Part shown: in pieces, positions 1 to 8,946 of the stretch
How the letters are laid out: every line of letters begins with the position of its first letter
Numbering within the stretch: the first letter of the stretch is position 1
Source: a virus
Strand: one strand, 5' to 3'
Length of the DNA stretch: 64,000 nt
Virus record (IMG/VR): IMGVR_UViG_3300042539_001764
Location: 1 to 64,000 of that record
Translations under genes and position numbers: made by a program
Notes under the pieces: generated by a model
What the model was told of the DNA's origin: nothing
The model's input: the letters and a program-made list of their open reading frames with translations, nothing else
Databases searched by the model: none

Positions 1-2499
1 ATCAATCGCATGCAGAATTCAATGGCTCTGTTGTATGAGAGCTTTGAACCTGTTGCAGTGGGCTTTCTTAATAGCGTTGTTGTGCCTTTAACTAATGGCA
101 TTAAACAAATTTCTGATGGGTTTAATGCGTTCTTTACAGGGGCAGCGGCACAAACTTCAGGCGGTTTTGCTATTGCTCAAGAACTTGAAAAACTACGTCC
201 TGCTTTTGATGGCATTCGCACTAACATTTCTGGCTTGATTCAGCAATTTGGACAATTTGCCGGCATTGCATTGGAAGTTAGCAAAGTGTTGTTGCAAATT
301 ACTGGCAATCCTATCGTTGGTTATCTTGCAAGACTCTATGCAATCGCGTTGCCGATTAATATTGCTCTGAATGTGATGAGAGGACTATGGGCTGCAAATG
401 CATTGCAGCTTTTAATTTTTAACGCCCGCGTCGCCACTGGAACTAGCACTTTAAGCGCATTTAGGGGAATGATGGCAGCAACAGGAGCAACGGCTCAAAC
501 GACTGCTGCTTCTATTCGCACTGCAGGCATTACGCTTCGCACCTTCTTTGCAACTACAGGTGTTGGCCTTGTCATTGTTGGCATCAGTATGCTCATCGAA
601 AAATTCATGAGCATGAACCAGGCGCTGGCTGATACAAAGGCTAAGGCTTTGGGGGCTGCGCAAGCCATTCGTGCAATGTCTCAAACTGAAGCACGCGCAG
701 CAGAACAACAGGCGCAATCTGCTTATCAATTGATTGGCCAAATTTCTGGAAGGGCGGGTGCGCAACAACCAGGCGGTGACAGACTTGTTCCAGTGAGTCA
801 AAAAGAACTAAGTCAGCTTCAGCAACTAGGAGCAATTCGTTCTCAACAAGCTCCAGGTGGTCCAATCTATGTGAAGCGCAGTGAGGCAATGGCACTGGCG
901 CCTCAGGCTCAACGTCTTCAAGCCGAAGCTGCTTTTAGACAGAGGGAAATCGCCTTCCAAGATCAACAAATGCAACAACAGGCAGTGCTTGAGCCAATTC
1001 CGCCAAGCGAAGGCGATGGTAAAACGAAAAAAGGAAAAGAACTAGACACATACAACAGGAGTCAGCTTGATTTCATTAAGCAACGTTTTGAAGCAGAAAA
1101 ACAAGTACTAGATCAGCAATTGCAAGCCAATTTGCTGTCAAAAACTTCTTACGATATTAAACTTGCTGAACTTACTCTTGAAACAGAACGGGCTGAATTA
1201 CAGGAACGATTCCGACTTGAGTCTGAAAAAATTAAAGCTGATAATTTAAGTGCTGCAGATAAAGCTCTTGCTCTCAAAGATCAAGAAGTTAAGCTTACCA
1301 ATGGTTTGGCTATTGCAGAAAAGCAAAGAGATATTGCAATCAAAGGAGCAAAGCTTGAGCTTAGAAAACCATTTGTCGATGCATTGCGCAGCGAGAATAT
1401 GGAAATTGAAAAGCAAGAAATGTTGCTTAATAATTTAAAGAAAGGATATGGCGAACTTACTCCTGAGCAAGAAGCCAACTTCTTAATCGAAGAAAAAATT
1501 GCTCAGCTTAAGGCTGATGAGCAAAAGCTCATCCAATCTGATATTGATAACTTGAGGGAACAAATAAGGCTTCGCATTGAAAACGGGAAACTTCTTGAAA
1601 AAGAAAAGGGCTTGTTTGAAGCTCAGCGTGGTCTAGGAGTTATTGGTGGAGGTTTGCGAGCCGGCTTCACTGGCAGCGCTGCCGGCGTGTTTGAACAAGC
1701 AATGGAACAGTATGGAGATTCTGACTACGCCACTCAGCTTGCCAATATTGAAACCACTGCAATGCAGCTCAGGGCTGTTTTTGATGGCATTCAAGGGGCA
1801 ATCGATGGAGTGAGTGGAGCATTTGCAAATATGCTTACAGAAGGCGTGACAAGCATGATTACTGGCACTGCTACTGCCAAGGAAGTATTTGCAAGCTTCC
1901 TGCAAAGCGTGGGTCAAGCTCTGTCTCAAGCAGCTTCGCAGATGATTGCCACTTACATCGCTATTGGCATTGCGAAGCTGTTTGCCGGTCTTGGTGGCGG
2001 CGGGAATCCGGGGGGTAGCGGAGGAGGCATTTCAGACAGCCTTCCTGGGCTCCGTCAGTATTCCATGGAAGGCCCGCTTACTGGCACTATTGGTTTTGCC
2101 GGGGCAAATGGTGGGGTTGTTCCGGGAGGCTTCCAAGCCTTTGCTAATGGTGGTGTTGTCAGCGGACCCACTCTTGGTCTTATTGGTGAAGGGAAATACA
2201 ACGAAGCTGTTGTCCCTCTTCCTGATGGCAAGAGAATTCCCGTGCAGCTTGGCGGACGTTCTGCCCGCGATCTCATGGGAGGAAACGCTCCAGGCATGCC
2301 TCAAACCACTTCTCTAAATATGAAGTTTGAAACGACAAAGATCAATGGCGTAGAATACGTTAGCCGAGAACAGTTAGAGCAAGCAATGGCAGAAACTCGT
2401 CGTGCTTCCATTGCAGGTGGCGCTCAACGAGGCATGTCAATGACTCTAGATAAGATTAAGCAAAGCCCTTCCACTCGCTCTAGCATTGGTATCCGCTAA
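1..2499 (+). CDS. Tail tape measure protein (5' end outside window)
   Basis: The frame is open from the first base; the first ATG is at 10, but the gene almost certainly begins upstream. Tape measure proteins set tail length and fill the tail tube. The product has hydrophobic stretches near residues 95-130, 180-200 and 640-665, a long charged coiled-coil block at about 340-540, a glycine-rich stretch near 665, and the C-terminal signature of this family, ANGGVVSGPTLGLIGEG then VVPLPDG. It is the first of five tightly packed tail genes, and its stop overlaps the next ATG (TAATG). Confidence 0.9.
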   Translation: MNRMQNSMALLYESFEPVAVGFLNSVVVPLTNGIKQISDGFNAFFTGAAAQTSGGFAIAQELEKLRPAFDGIRTNISGLIQQFGQFAGIALEVSKVLLQITGNPIVGYLARLYAIALPINIALNVMRGLWAANALQLLIFNARVATGTSTLSAFRGMMAATGATAQTTAASIRTAGITLRTFFATTGVGLVIVGISMLIEKFMSMNQALADTKAKALGAAQAIRAMSQTEARAAEQQAQSAYQLIGQISGRAGAQQPGGDRLVPVSQKELSQLQQLGAIRSQQAPGGPIYVKRSEAMALAPQAQRLQAEAAFRQREIAFQDQQMQQQAVLEPIPPSEGDGKTKKGKELDTYNRSQLDFIKQRFEAEKQVLDQQLQANLLSKTSYDIKLAELTLETERAELQERFRLESEKIKADNLSAADKALALKDQEVKLTNGLAIAEKQRDIAIKGAKLELRKPFVDALRSENMEIEKQEMLLNNLKKGYGELTPEQEANFLIEEKIAQLKADEQKLIQSDIDNLREQIRLRIENGKLLEKEKGLFEAQRGLGVIGGGLRAGFTGSAAGVFEQAMEQYGDSDYATQLANIETTAMQLRAVFDGIQGAIDGVSGAFANMLTEGVTSMITGTATAKEVFASFLQSVGQALSQAASQMIATYIAIGIAKLFAGLGGGGNPGGSGGGISDSLPGLRQYSMEGPLTGTIGFAGANGGVVPGGFQAFANGGVVSGPTLGLIGEGKYNEAVVPLPDGKRIPVQLGGRSARDLMGGNAPGMPQTTSLNMKFETTKINGVEYVSREQLEQAMAETRRASIAGGAQRGMSMTLDKIKQSPSTRSSIGIR

Positions 2500-2894
2500 T
2501 GGCAGTATTTCCTTCTATTAGACCAACAGGGCGAGCTTACACGCCAGGGCAGTTCCCCACTAAAACCTATCGCGGGCTTTCAGGAACAACTATCAAGCGT
2601 GTGTTTGGCAATCGCTCGTTTGGTCATTCCATTGATCTTCAATTTGAAAACATTAGCGACACTGATACAAAAGCCATCCTTGATCATTACTACGGCCAGT
2701 TTGGTAGTTATTCACGATTTACGCTTCCTGATGCTGTATTTTCTGGCATGAGTGCAACGTTGAAAGGTGTTGTTCAAGCTCCAACTAGCATTGCCTGGGA
2801 ATATGCAGAGCCTCCGCAAGTAGAAAGCGTATTCAATGGACGTAGTACTGTTACAGTAAGGCTCATTGGCGAGCTTGACTATTCGGGAACATAA
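2499..2894 (+). CDS. Minor tail protein downstream of tape measure
   Basis: A 131-residue protein translationally coupled to the tape measure gene through TAATG. It contains a segment reading like the phage minor tail/tip family (FGNRSFGHSIDLQFENISD near residues 36-54, LIGELDY at the C-terminus). The position between tape measure and the NlpC-like protein matches the lambda M/L region or a distal tail protein. Exact identity is inferred from position and general resemblance. Confidence 0.65.
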   Translation: MAVFPSIRPTGRAYTPGQFPTKTYRGLSGTTIKRVFGNRSFGHSIDLQFENISDTDTKAILDHYYGQFGSYSRFTLPDAVFSGMSATLKGVVQAPTSIAWEYAEPPQVESVFNGRSTVTVRLIGELDYSGT

Positions 2895-2896
2895 CA

Positions 2897-3406
2897 ATGG
2901 AAACGTCCATTCATATTGCTCATTTTCTTTTTATTCAAACAGCAAACGGTCAATCGCACTACTATCAGAATTATTTTTTCAATAGCGGCAGTTCTTCTGT
3001 GCCAATTCCCGGATCGGCATCACCTAGCTACCGTCACGCCCCTTTCCGTATAGAGGGGGCTTTATCTTCATTGAATGGAGAGAATAGCTTGCTGCGCGTT
3101 TTGTTTCCTCATAGTGCTTTTACTATTGCGCTTGTTGAAAATGGAGAAGGAAATCGTCTTAGTAAGCTTTCTTTAAAGACAGTATGGATGGCCACAACTG
3201 GCTCCATTGCTGATTACAGCAGCTACACAAAAACTGCTGAATACGAAGAATTTTATGTAGGCGTTGGTGCATCTTTTGATGACATTACAGTGGAATTACG
3301 CTTCAGGAGTGCGATGGATAGCGTAGGGGCTTCTTTCCCAAGACAAACATTTTCCTCCAAAAACGTTGGTTTCTTGCCACTGAATGCAGAAGTAAGCCTG
3401 CGATGA
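2897..3406 (+). CDS. Tail assembly protein (lambda L-like position)
   Basis: A 169-residue, beta-rich protein without obvious catalytic motifs. It begins 2 bases after the preceding stop, and its own stop overlaps the next ATG (ATGA), so it belongs to the tail tip operon. In siphoviruses this slot usually holds a tail-tip protein that connects tape measure and hub. I do not recognise the family with confidence; function is inferred from position. Confidence 0.55.
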   Translation: METSIHIAHFLFIQTANGQSHYYQNYFFNSGSSSVPIPGSASPSYRHAPFRIEGALSSLNGENSLLRVLFPHSAFTIALVENGEGNRLSKLSLKTVWMATTGSIADYSSYTKTAEYEEFYVGVGASFDDITVELRFRSAMDSVGASFPRQTFSSKNVGFLPLNAEVSLR

Positions 3407-3780
3407 ATGATTTAATTGGCTTGCAATATGAATGGGGTGCAAGTCCCGAAGATGGCAATGGCAAATCGGATTGTTTTCAGCTTTGTTGTACTATTAGGCG
3501 TCGTCTTGGACTAAAAGACTACGCCTCACTTTTTGCTTGGGCATATCAAGAATATGATGAAAATAGTTTTTCTTGGCGCCTGTTATTTCGATGGCTAAAG
3601 GAAAATTCCTCTCCAATTGACTTGCTTAAGGATGGAGATGTTGGGATGTGCATTGATAAAGCGGCGCTGATTACAGTAGCTGGTGGGCGAGCTTTTTGCA
3701 TAGCCCCCAGAGGAAGAAGCGTTAGCATTGAATGCAACGAAAGCGTATTATCATACGCACATTGGTTTAGGCCGAGATAG
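3403..3780 (+). CDS. NlpC/P60-like tail assembly protein
   Basis: A 125-residue protein. The N-terminal half (LIGLQYEWG then NGKSDCFQLC, Cys near residue 24) resembles the NlpC/P60 cysteine peptidase fold found in phage tail tips, where a Cys follows a small-residue loop. An HWF motif near residue 121 may carry a second polar catalytic residue, but a complete Cys-His-polar triad cannot be assigned by eye. It lies directly before the hub gene, as lambda K does before I/J. The likely role is tail tip assembly or local peptidoglycan cleavage. Confidence 0.6.
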   Translation: MNDLIGLQYEWGASPEDGNGKSDCFQLCCTIRRRLGLKDYASLFAWAYQEYDENSFSWRLLFRWLKENSSPIDLLKDGDVGMCIDKAALITVAGGRAFCIAPRGRSVSIECNESVLSYAHWFRPR

Positions 3781-3782
3781 CA

Positions 3783-6700
3783 ATGCGCAAGCTTCTTCCT
3801 TACGAAAAAGCCCTGATTGAAGCTCTGCAAATTTCAGAAGAAGAATATTGGCAATTTTATTTAGCGCGGTTAAATTATCGTGACAATAAAGAAGGTACTG
3901 TTCTTGATGTAAGAAACGAGGCTGGAACCATTGCATTGGTTTTGACCATTGTTGGAACACTGGCGCAAGTAGGAGCAGCTTTGCTTGCTCCAAAGCCACA
4001 AGCTCCAGAGCAAACAATGGGGCGTCGCAGCCGTAATCTTTTCTTTGCGCCGCGATATGGTTTTAATTCTTTTCAAGAGGTAGCGCGTTATGGCGATCCG
4101 GTTAATCTTGTTTATACCAATATTTCAGAGAATCCTGCGGGTGGTGTTCGCGTAAACACTTCGCTTGTTTGGTCTGCTGTGCATAGCCTTGGCTCACGTC
4201 AGTTCATGCAAATGTTGACCGTCGTAGGCGCTGGCCCCATTGAAGAATTTGGCTACGGTCGCACTGCTTTTGGACAAACGCCGTTAAGGGATATTCCGTC
4301 TCAGCGTTTCTGGCTTTATTCTCAGCCGGAAGGTGGGCGTCTTGCGTTCCTTCACAATACGTATCCAGAGCCGCTTAACGCGGATGATCCTTCTAGGGAA
4401 GGTATTGTTCCTTCTGACGCTGTTTACAAGGCAAACACTTCCGGACTGCAAAGGCCAGAGGGCTTTAGCCAGGCGTTTTCCCCTACAACTGCAACGTCAC
4501 TAGGCGTATATGACGTTGTGCCAATCAGGGTGCAAGTTGAAGATAGGGACGACGATGGCAGCGAAGAGAGGGATTTGCTTGGAATTAGCATGACGGGAAG
4601 AGGAAGTTATTGGCCCGCGACTTGGCCAATTGTTGGCACTCGCCCGTCGTTACCAGTTGGCCATGAGTTAACTATTGTTTTCAATGAAGAAGATGGCAAA
4701 CGCATCGATGAGGATGTAGAAAGGGCTGCAGTTGATTTGCGTAGCTCTTATATCACTGTTTTTGACTCATCTAGTCTGTATAAGCTTGGCGCGGCCAAGT
4801 TGAAAATGATTTCTAGCACCATTAACAATGGAAGTGACGTAGAAGGACAGTTCACATTTAGGTGTGTTGAATCTGGAGTATTATGTGAGGAAGATTACAG
4901 CACTTTAAATTATCAACAAAACGGCGAAGAACTTAGGGCAAGGAAACGGCAGCTTGAAGCTCTTATTGCTCAACTTCTCATTGACAAAGGCGTTGCTTTT
5001 GGTAACAAGATTAATGGTGCCACTGCAGCTCAGATTGATCAATATGCAACACGATTAGAGCAATTAGACGAAAATATTCTGCTTGCATCTGCAATTAGAA
5101 AGGGAAATATATCATCACAAGACTTTAGGGATCTTCTTGATTCAACAGGTGCTTTTCAAGAAGCAAATAGGCAAATTAATAACTTGGAAGATGACATTAG
5201 AGAGCGCAACAGGATTATCGATGCCAGGCGTGAAGAATTAGAAGATATCAACTCAACCATTCAAGACTTACTAGCAGAGCGTCCATTTACTGATAACCAA
5301 AGAGACAGAATCAATAGGCTAAAAGAAAGGCGTGGAGATAAAAGACAGGCCATTCGCGATCAAACTACTGCCAAAAAAGAAAGCCGCAGGCAGATCAATG
5401 ACATCGTTCGGCGTCTCATGCCGCAAGCGATTGAAGAAGGCTTATTTGACGGTTCACCTAGGACTAACTTGCGCGAAGAGCTCCGCGCCATGCGCAAAGA
5501 GCGCCGTCAGATTAGACGCGCCATTGATGAGCTCATGCGGAATCAAAGGGATATTCCAGCAGAAACTGCGGCACAACAGGCATGGCAACAACAATATGAC
5601 GAAGCCACCAGAGAGCTGCGCGAAACGGAAGCCGAACTAAAGAATACAGACAATTGGAATGATTATTTCAATACAAAATGCATTGCAAAGATTGACGAAA
5701 TTAGCTACGAAGCAACTACAAAATGTGACATCATTAATTTCTGCTTTAAGAGCAAGATTTATCAACGTATCCAAGGGAGGCAAAGTAAATATGCCGAAAC
5801 TGATATGCAAGGACATAAAGATAGTGACAATGGTGTGCGCAATCGCACGTCAATGTTCTGGATGCTTTACAAAAAGCCAGGAGATTCTCGTTCTACAAGG
5901 GCGAAGTATGTATTAGCCATTCGCAATGGAAAGGAAGTTGATATTTATACGCATCTTCGTTTCATAGCTGCATCAAAGGATAAGTGGCAGTTTAAATTTG
6001 AGCCAATTGTCGATCTTCCGGCTGAACTTCGCACTCATAATGATGCGCAGCAAATCAATATGATTTATCTTCGTACATTTGGCTATGGGCTGAATGATGA
6101 ACAAAGTAGCGTCGTTCTTGATGGTGGTCATCAATTAGTATTTCGTGGCAAGATTCGCCAAACTGTTCGCCTTCGTCCTCGCTTAAATCGCACGCCCAAG
6201 TTCATTGACGAATGGGGACTGTTTTCATTGCGTTCTGATACGCAAATTTCTTTCTCTTTTGATAGTGGTGCAGAGAATACGCTTGCTGCCGTTACAGAGC
6301 AACAGCTTGAAGCATTCTCTCCAAATCTTTATCAAGATCTGGTAATGCTTGGTCTTAATATTTACAGTGGACAAGGTGTGCAAGATTTGCGTTCGCTTAG
6401 CGCATGGGTGACGAAGGGTAAAAAAGTAAGAAAACTTAGCGATGGTGGCAGTTATTCTTCTGGACTGGTTTCATCTACAAGCTTTGCGCCAGAAATTTTT
6501 CTTGACACAATTCTTGATGAAAAGAATGGTATTGGCGCCTATGCAAACATTAATGGTATTGATACAGCACGTCTGGGGATTGCGCAAAAGTTTTGTCGTG
6601 CCAATGGCTACTACATGGACGGAGTAATTGCCGAGCCGCAATCATGGCGAGAATTTTGGAGTACTGTTGCGCCGTTTTCCCTTCTTGAATTTGCGCGTAT

Positions 6701-7502
6701 TGGAGGAAAAGAAACGCTCGTTCCAGCCGTGCCTTATGACACGTTTGGAAATGTCACTAGAAACATTTCTATCTCCGCATTGTTTAATCAAGGAAACATT
6801 CTTGAAGATAGCTATAAAGAGGAATTCCTTGATTATGGCGACAATACACAAGATTTAATTGCCACCATTGTTTACCGAAATACTGAAAACGACAATGTTT
6901 TTCCTGGGAATACAAGCCTAACGATTATGCTTGCGGACGCTTCCGAAAGCAGCAGCGTTCGTCAAACATTTAATTTGTCAGACTTTATTGTACGACGGAC
7001 ACAGGCTCTGCATTACGGAATGCTGCTTTGTCAGCAGCGTAGGTTATCCAGAAGAGCAGTGGAATTTAAAACATTTCCCACTGAAAGCCCTATTGAGCCT
7101 GGTAGCTACATCTATGTTCAAACCGACCAGAATCAGTGGGACGATTTTCGCAGTGGCGTTGTCGAAGCTGGTGGTAGCCTAAATACGCCATTGGCAGAAG
7201 ATCCAATTAACGGATCGTATACTGCGCTTTTATATAGTGGCAATCCAAGCGATTCCGTTGTCAAACTTTCTTCAGTGAGCGTTTCTAATAGTCAATCCGC
7301 TTCGTTTACCGCTTACGAAGGATGGTTATTTGTGCTTGGCACTGCTGTGACAACCAAGAGAGTATTCCGCGTGACGGAAGTAACAATGGAAGAAGAAGGT
7401 GAAATTACAGTGAGGGCAATTGAGCATCCATGCGAAGAAAGTGGTGGTCAAACAAAATCACAGATTGCACGGTTTGATCCATCGCTTTATCGTATTGATT
7501 AA
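3783..7502 (+). CDS. Tail hub / host specificity protein (J-like)
   Basis: A 1239-residue protein at the end of the tail tip operon, with the length and position of lambda J-type central fibre proteins. Residues about 1-310 form the hub-like start. Residues about 370-620 hold a charged, coiled-coil insertion rich in Arg/Glu (ERRGDKRQAIRDQ). The C-terminal half is beta-rich with a phage tail protein III-like region around 950-1100. It lacks an obvious lectin or fibronectin domain. It closes the tail tip and probably contacts the receptor; the coiled-coil insertion is unusual for J. Confidence 0.75.
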   Translation: MRKLLPYEKALIEALQISEEEYWQFYLARLNYRDNKEGTVLDVRNEAGTIALVLTIVGTLAQVGAALLAPKPQAPEQTMGRRSRNLFFAPRYGFNSFQEVARYGDPVNLVYTNISENPAGGVRVNTSLVWSAVHSLGSRQFMQMLTVVGAGPIEEFGYGRTAFGQTPLRDIPSQRFWLYSQPEGGRLAFLHNTYPEPLNADDPSREGIVPSDAVYKANTSGLQRPEGFSQAFSPTTATSLGVYDVVPIRVQVEDRDDDGSEERDLLGISMTGRGSYWPATWPIVGTRPSLPVGHELTIVFNEEDGKRIDEDVERAAVDLRSSYITVFDSSSLYKLGAAKLKMISSTINNGSDVEGQFTFRCVESGVLCEEDYSTLNYQQNGEELRARKRQLEALIAQLLIDKGVAFGNKINGATAAQIDQYATRLEQLDENILLASAIRKGNISSQDFRDLLDSTGAFQEANRQINNLEDDIRERNRIIDARREELEDINSTIQDLLAERPFTDNQRDRINRLKERRGDKRQAIRDQTTAKKESRRQINDIVRRLMPQAIEEGLFDGSPRTNLREELRAMRKERRQIRRAIDELMRNQRDIPAETAAQQAWQQQYDEATRELRETEAELKNTDNWNDYFNTKCIAKIDEISYEATTKCDIINFCFKSKIYQRIQGRQSKYAETDMQGHKDSDNGVRNRTSMFWMLYKKPGDSRSTRAKYVLAIRNGKEVDIYTHLRFIAASKDKWQFKFEPIVDLPAELRTHNDAQQINMIYLRTFGYGLNDEQSSVVLDGGHQLVFRGKIRQTVRLRPRLNRTPKFIDEWGLFSLRSDTQISFSFDSGAENTLAAVTEQQLEAFSPNLYQDLVMLGLNIYSGQGVQDLRSLSAWVTKGKKVRKLSDGGSYSSGLVSSTSFAPEIFLDTILDEKNGIGAYANINGIDTARLGIAQKFCRANGYYMDGVIAEPQSWREFWSTVAPFSLLEFARIGGKETLVPAVPYDTFGNVTRNISISALFNQGNILEDSYKEEFLDYGDNTQDLIATIVYRNTENDNVFPGNTSLTIMLADASESSSVRQTFNLSDFIVRRTQALHYGMLLCQQRRLSRRAVEFKTFPTESPIEPGSYIYVQTDQNQWDDFRSGVVEAGGSLNTPLAEDPINGSYTALLYSGNPSDSVVKLSSVSVSNSQSASFTAYEGWLFVLGTAVTTKRVFRVTEVTMEEEGEITVRAIEHPCEESGGQTKSQIARFDPSLYRID

Positions 7503-7545
7503 TCATCTTTGAAAGTGCTAAGATTAAAACAAAAGCCTTAAGACG

Positions 7546-7965
7546 ATGCCCTTTTATACTGGCCGCACTGGCAAATTAAAGCTTGGCGGAAGCGAGGTGT
7601 CCAAGGTGCGCAATTGGACGTTAGACACATCTGTCAACATGCTGGACACTACAGCATTGGGAGATACTGCCAATACGTTTACGCCTGGCCTTTTTAGCGG
7701 TACTGGTAGCGCAACGCTTTCTTATTACAACGGCGATACTACTGACGTTACAAATCTTCTTGAAAAGATTGCCAAGACTGGCGCCATCACTGATAGTGAT
7801 GAAGTGACGCTTACGTTTGAAGTGGGCACCAATCAGTTCTTCACTGCTGATGCTTTTATCAATAGTGCAAGCATCACTTCTTCTACTGACGAACTCACTA
7901 GCGTTTCATTTAATTTTACGCTTAATGGCCCCTTGACAACGGTGACGCTTACTGGCACCACTTAA
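7546..7965 (+). CDS. Tail-tube-like protein, small copy
   Basis: A 139-residue protein that begins GRTGKLKLGG and ends in a beta-sandwich region rich in Thr/Ser. The opening (tag, WTLDTSVNMLDTTALGDTANTF near residues 25-46) is typical of siphophage tail tube proteins. It lies after the hub rather than before the tape measure, where the main tail tube gene normally sits. It may therefore be a second tube-like or tail-decorating protein. A -10-like TAAGAT lies in the 43-base gap upstream. Confidence 0.55.
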   Translation: MPFYTGRTGKLKLGGSEVSKVRNWTLDTSVNMLDTTALGDTANTFTPGLFSGTGSATLSYYNGDTTDVTNLLEKIAKTGAITDSDEVTLTFEVGTNQFFTADAFINSASITSSTDELTSVSFNFTLNGPLTTVTLTGTT

Positions 7966-8016
7966 TTTTTAATGCGCCGTTGTTAAGTACAATGAAATGA
8001 TTAATGCCGAGGCGAA

Positions 8017-8892
8017 ATGACGTTCTTTGTTGGCCATACTGGCATTGTCAGACTTCAGCGCAACGCTAGCAATAGCTTTCCCGCGATTATTTCGCCTGCG
8101 GATGTTAATACATCGCTCAACAGATTTAGCTTTGAGAATAGCGAGGATAATTTAATTACTGGAGATCTAGTAGAAATATCTACAACTGATGCAAGAGGAA
8201 TTGATTTCCTTCCATCGTCTTTCTGGGGATTGCCAGAAGGGCAAAAAGCAAACAACGCAAAGGCTGTTGTCAATGTTAATAATGTAGGCGGCATTCGTTT
8301 ATATCGAGATTTTGCCGATGCAATCAATAACGTTAGAGCACAAGAGGTTTCTCTTTCTTCTTTCGCTGGGGCTGATTTAAGCACTTCTATTGCGGTGAGG
8401 GACACTCGATATAACACGCTTGGTTCTGTCACTTCTTTTGAAATTAATACTGACAGAGGGGCAATGGAAACAACCAGCCTTTCTGACGTATTCAGGCAGC
8501 AATATTCCGCAGGTTTATTAAGTGGCAATGGAAGTATTGAATGCTTGTTTAGCTATGAAACAACCGGCGTTGCCGAAACGCCTTTGCTATTGCTGCAAAT
8601 TATTAATCGTTTAGACATAGGAAGCAGCTTCAAGGCACTTCTATCTTTATCGTCTGTTGAAAAAACAGCTACGTTTACCGAGGAAGTGTATTATGAAGTG
8701 GATGCAGTTATTACGCGGGCAGGCGTTACCGTTACAGCAGATTCTTTGGTTTCCTGCTCTATAGATTTTGTTACCACTGGAGAATTCAAGCTCCGCATTG
8801 GCGTGCCTTCTGAATACATCCTGAAAGAAGACAATGATGCCATCTATCTTGAGCAGAGTCTTGATTATCTTCTGCAAGAAGTGACGGACTGA
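8017..8892 (+). CDS. Tail-tube-like protein, long copy
   Basis: A 291-residue protein. It starts FFVGHTGIVRLQR, parallel to the preceding gene, and carries a second tube-like segment at about residues 125-250 (SVTSFEINTDRGAMETTSL, then YSAGLLSGNGSIECLFSYE), which resembles the smaller copy's DTTALGDTANTFTPGLFSG. It looks like an N-terminal adapter plus a tube fold. A TACAAT -10-like element lies about 30 bases upstream of the ATG. Likely a virion tail component; exact role unknown. Confidence 0.5.
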   Translation: MTFFVGHTGIVRLQRNASNSFPAIISPADVNTSLNRFSFENSEDNLITGDLVEISTTDARGIDFLPSSFWGLPEGQKANNAKAVVNVNNVGGIRLYRDFADAINNVRAQEVSLSSFAGADLSTSIAVRDTRYNTLGSVTSFEINTDRGAMETTSLSDVFRQQYSAGLLSGNGSIECLFSYETTGVAETPLLLLQIINRLDIGSSFKALLSLSSVEKTATFTEEVYYEVDAVITRAGVTVTADSLVSCSIDFVTTGEFKLRIGVPSEYILKEDNDAIYLEQSLDYLLQEVTD

Positions 8893-8906
8893 TAATAGCT
8901 ATTATC
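8891..8906. repeat. 16-base perfect palindrome at gene end
   Basis: GATAATAGCTATTATC is a perfect palindrome that overlaps the TGA stop of the preceding gene. It has no U-tract, so it is not a normal terminator. It may be an operator or a 3'-end stem for the upstream mRNA. The next gene starts 40 bases further on. Confidence 0.5.
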
Positions 8907-8946
8907 GTTTAAGACTAGACTGTATTTAGCTTTGCCCTTCTGAGAG

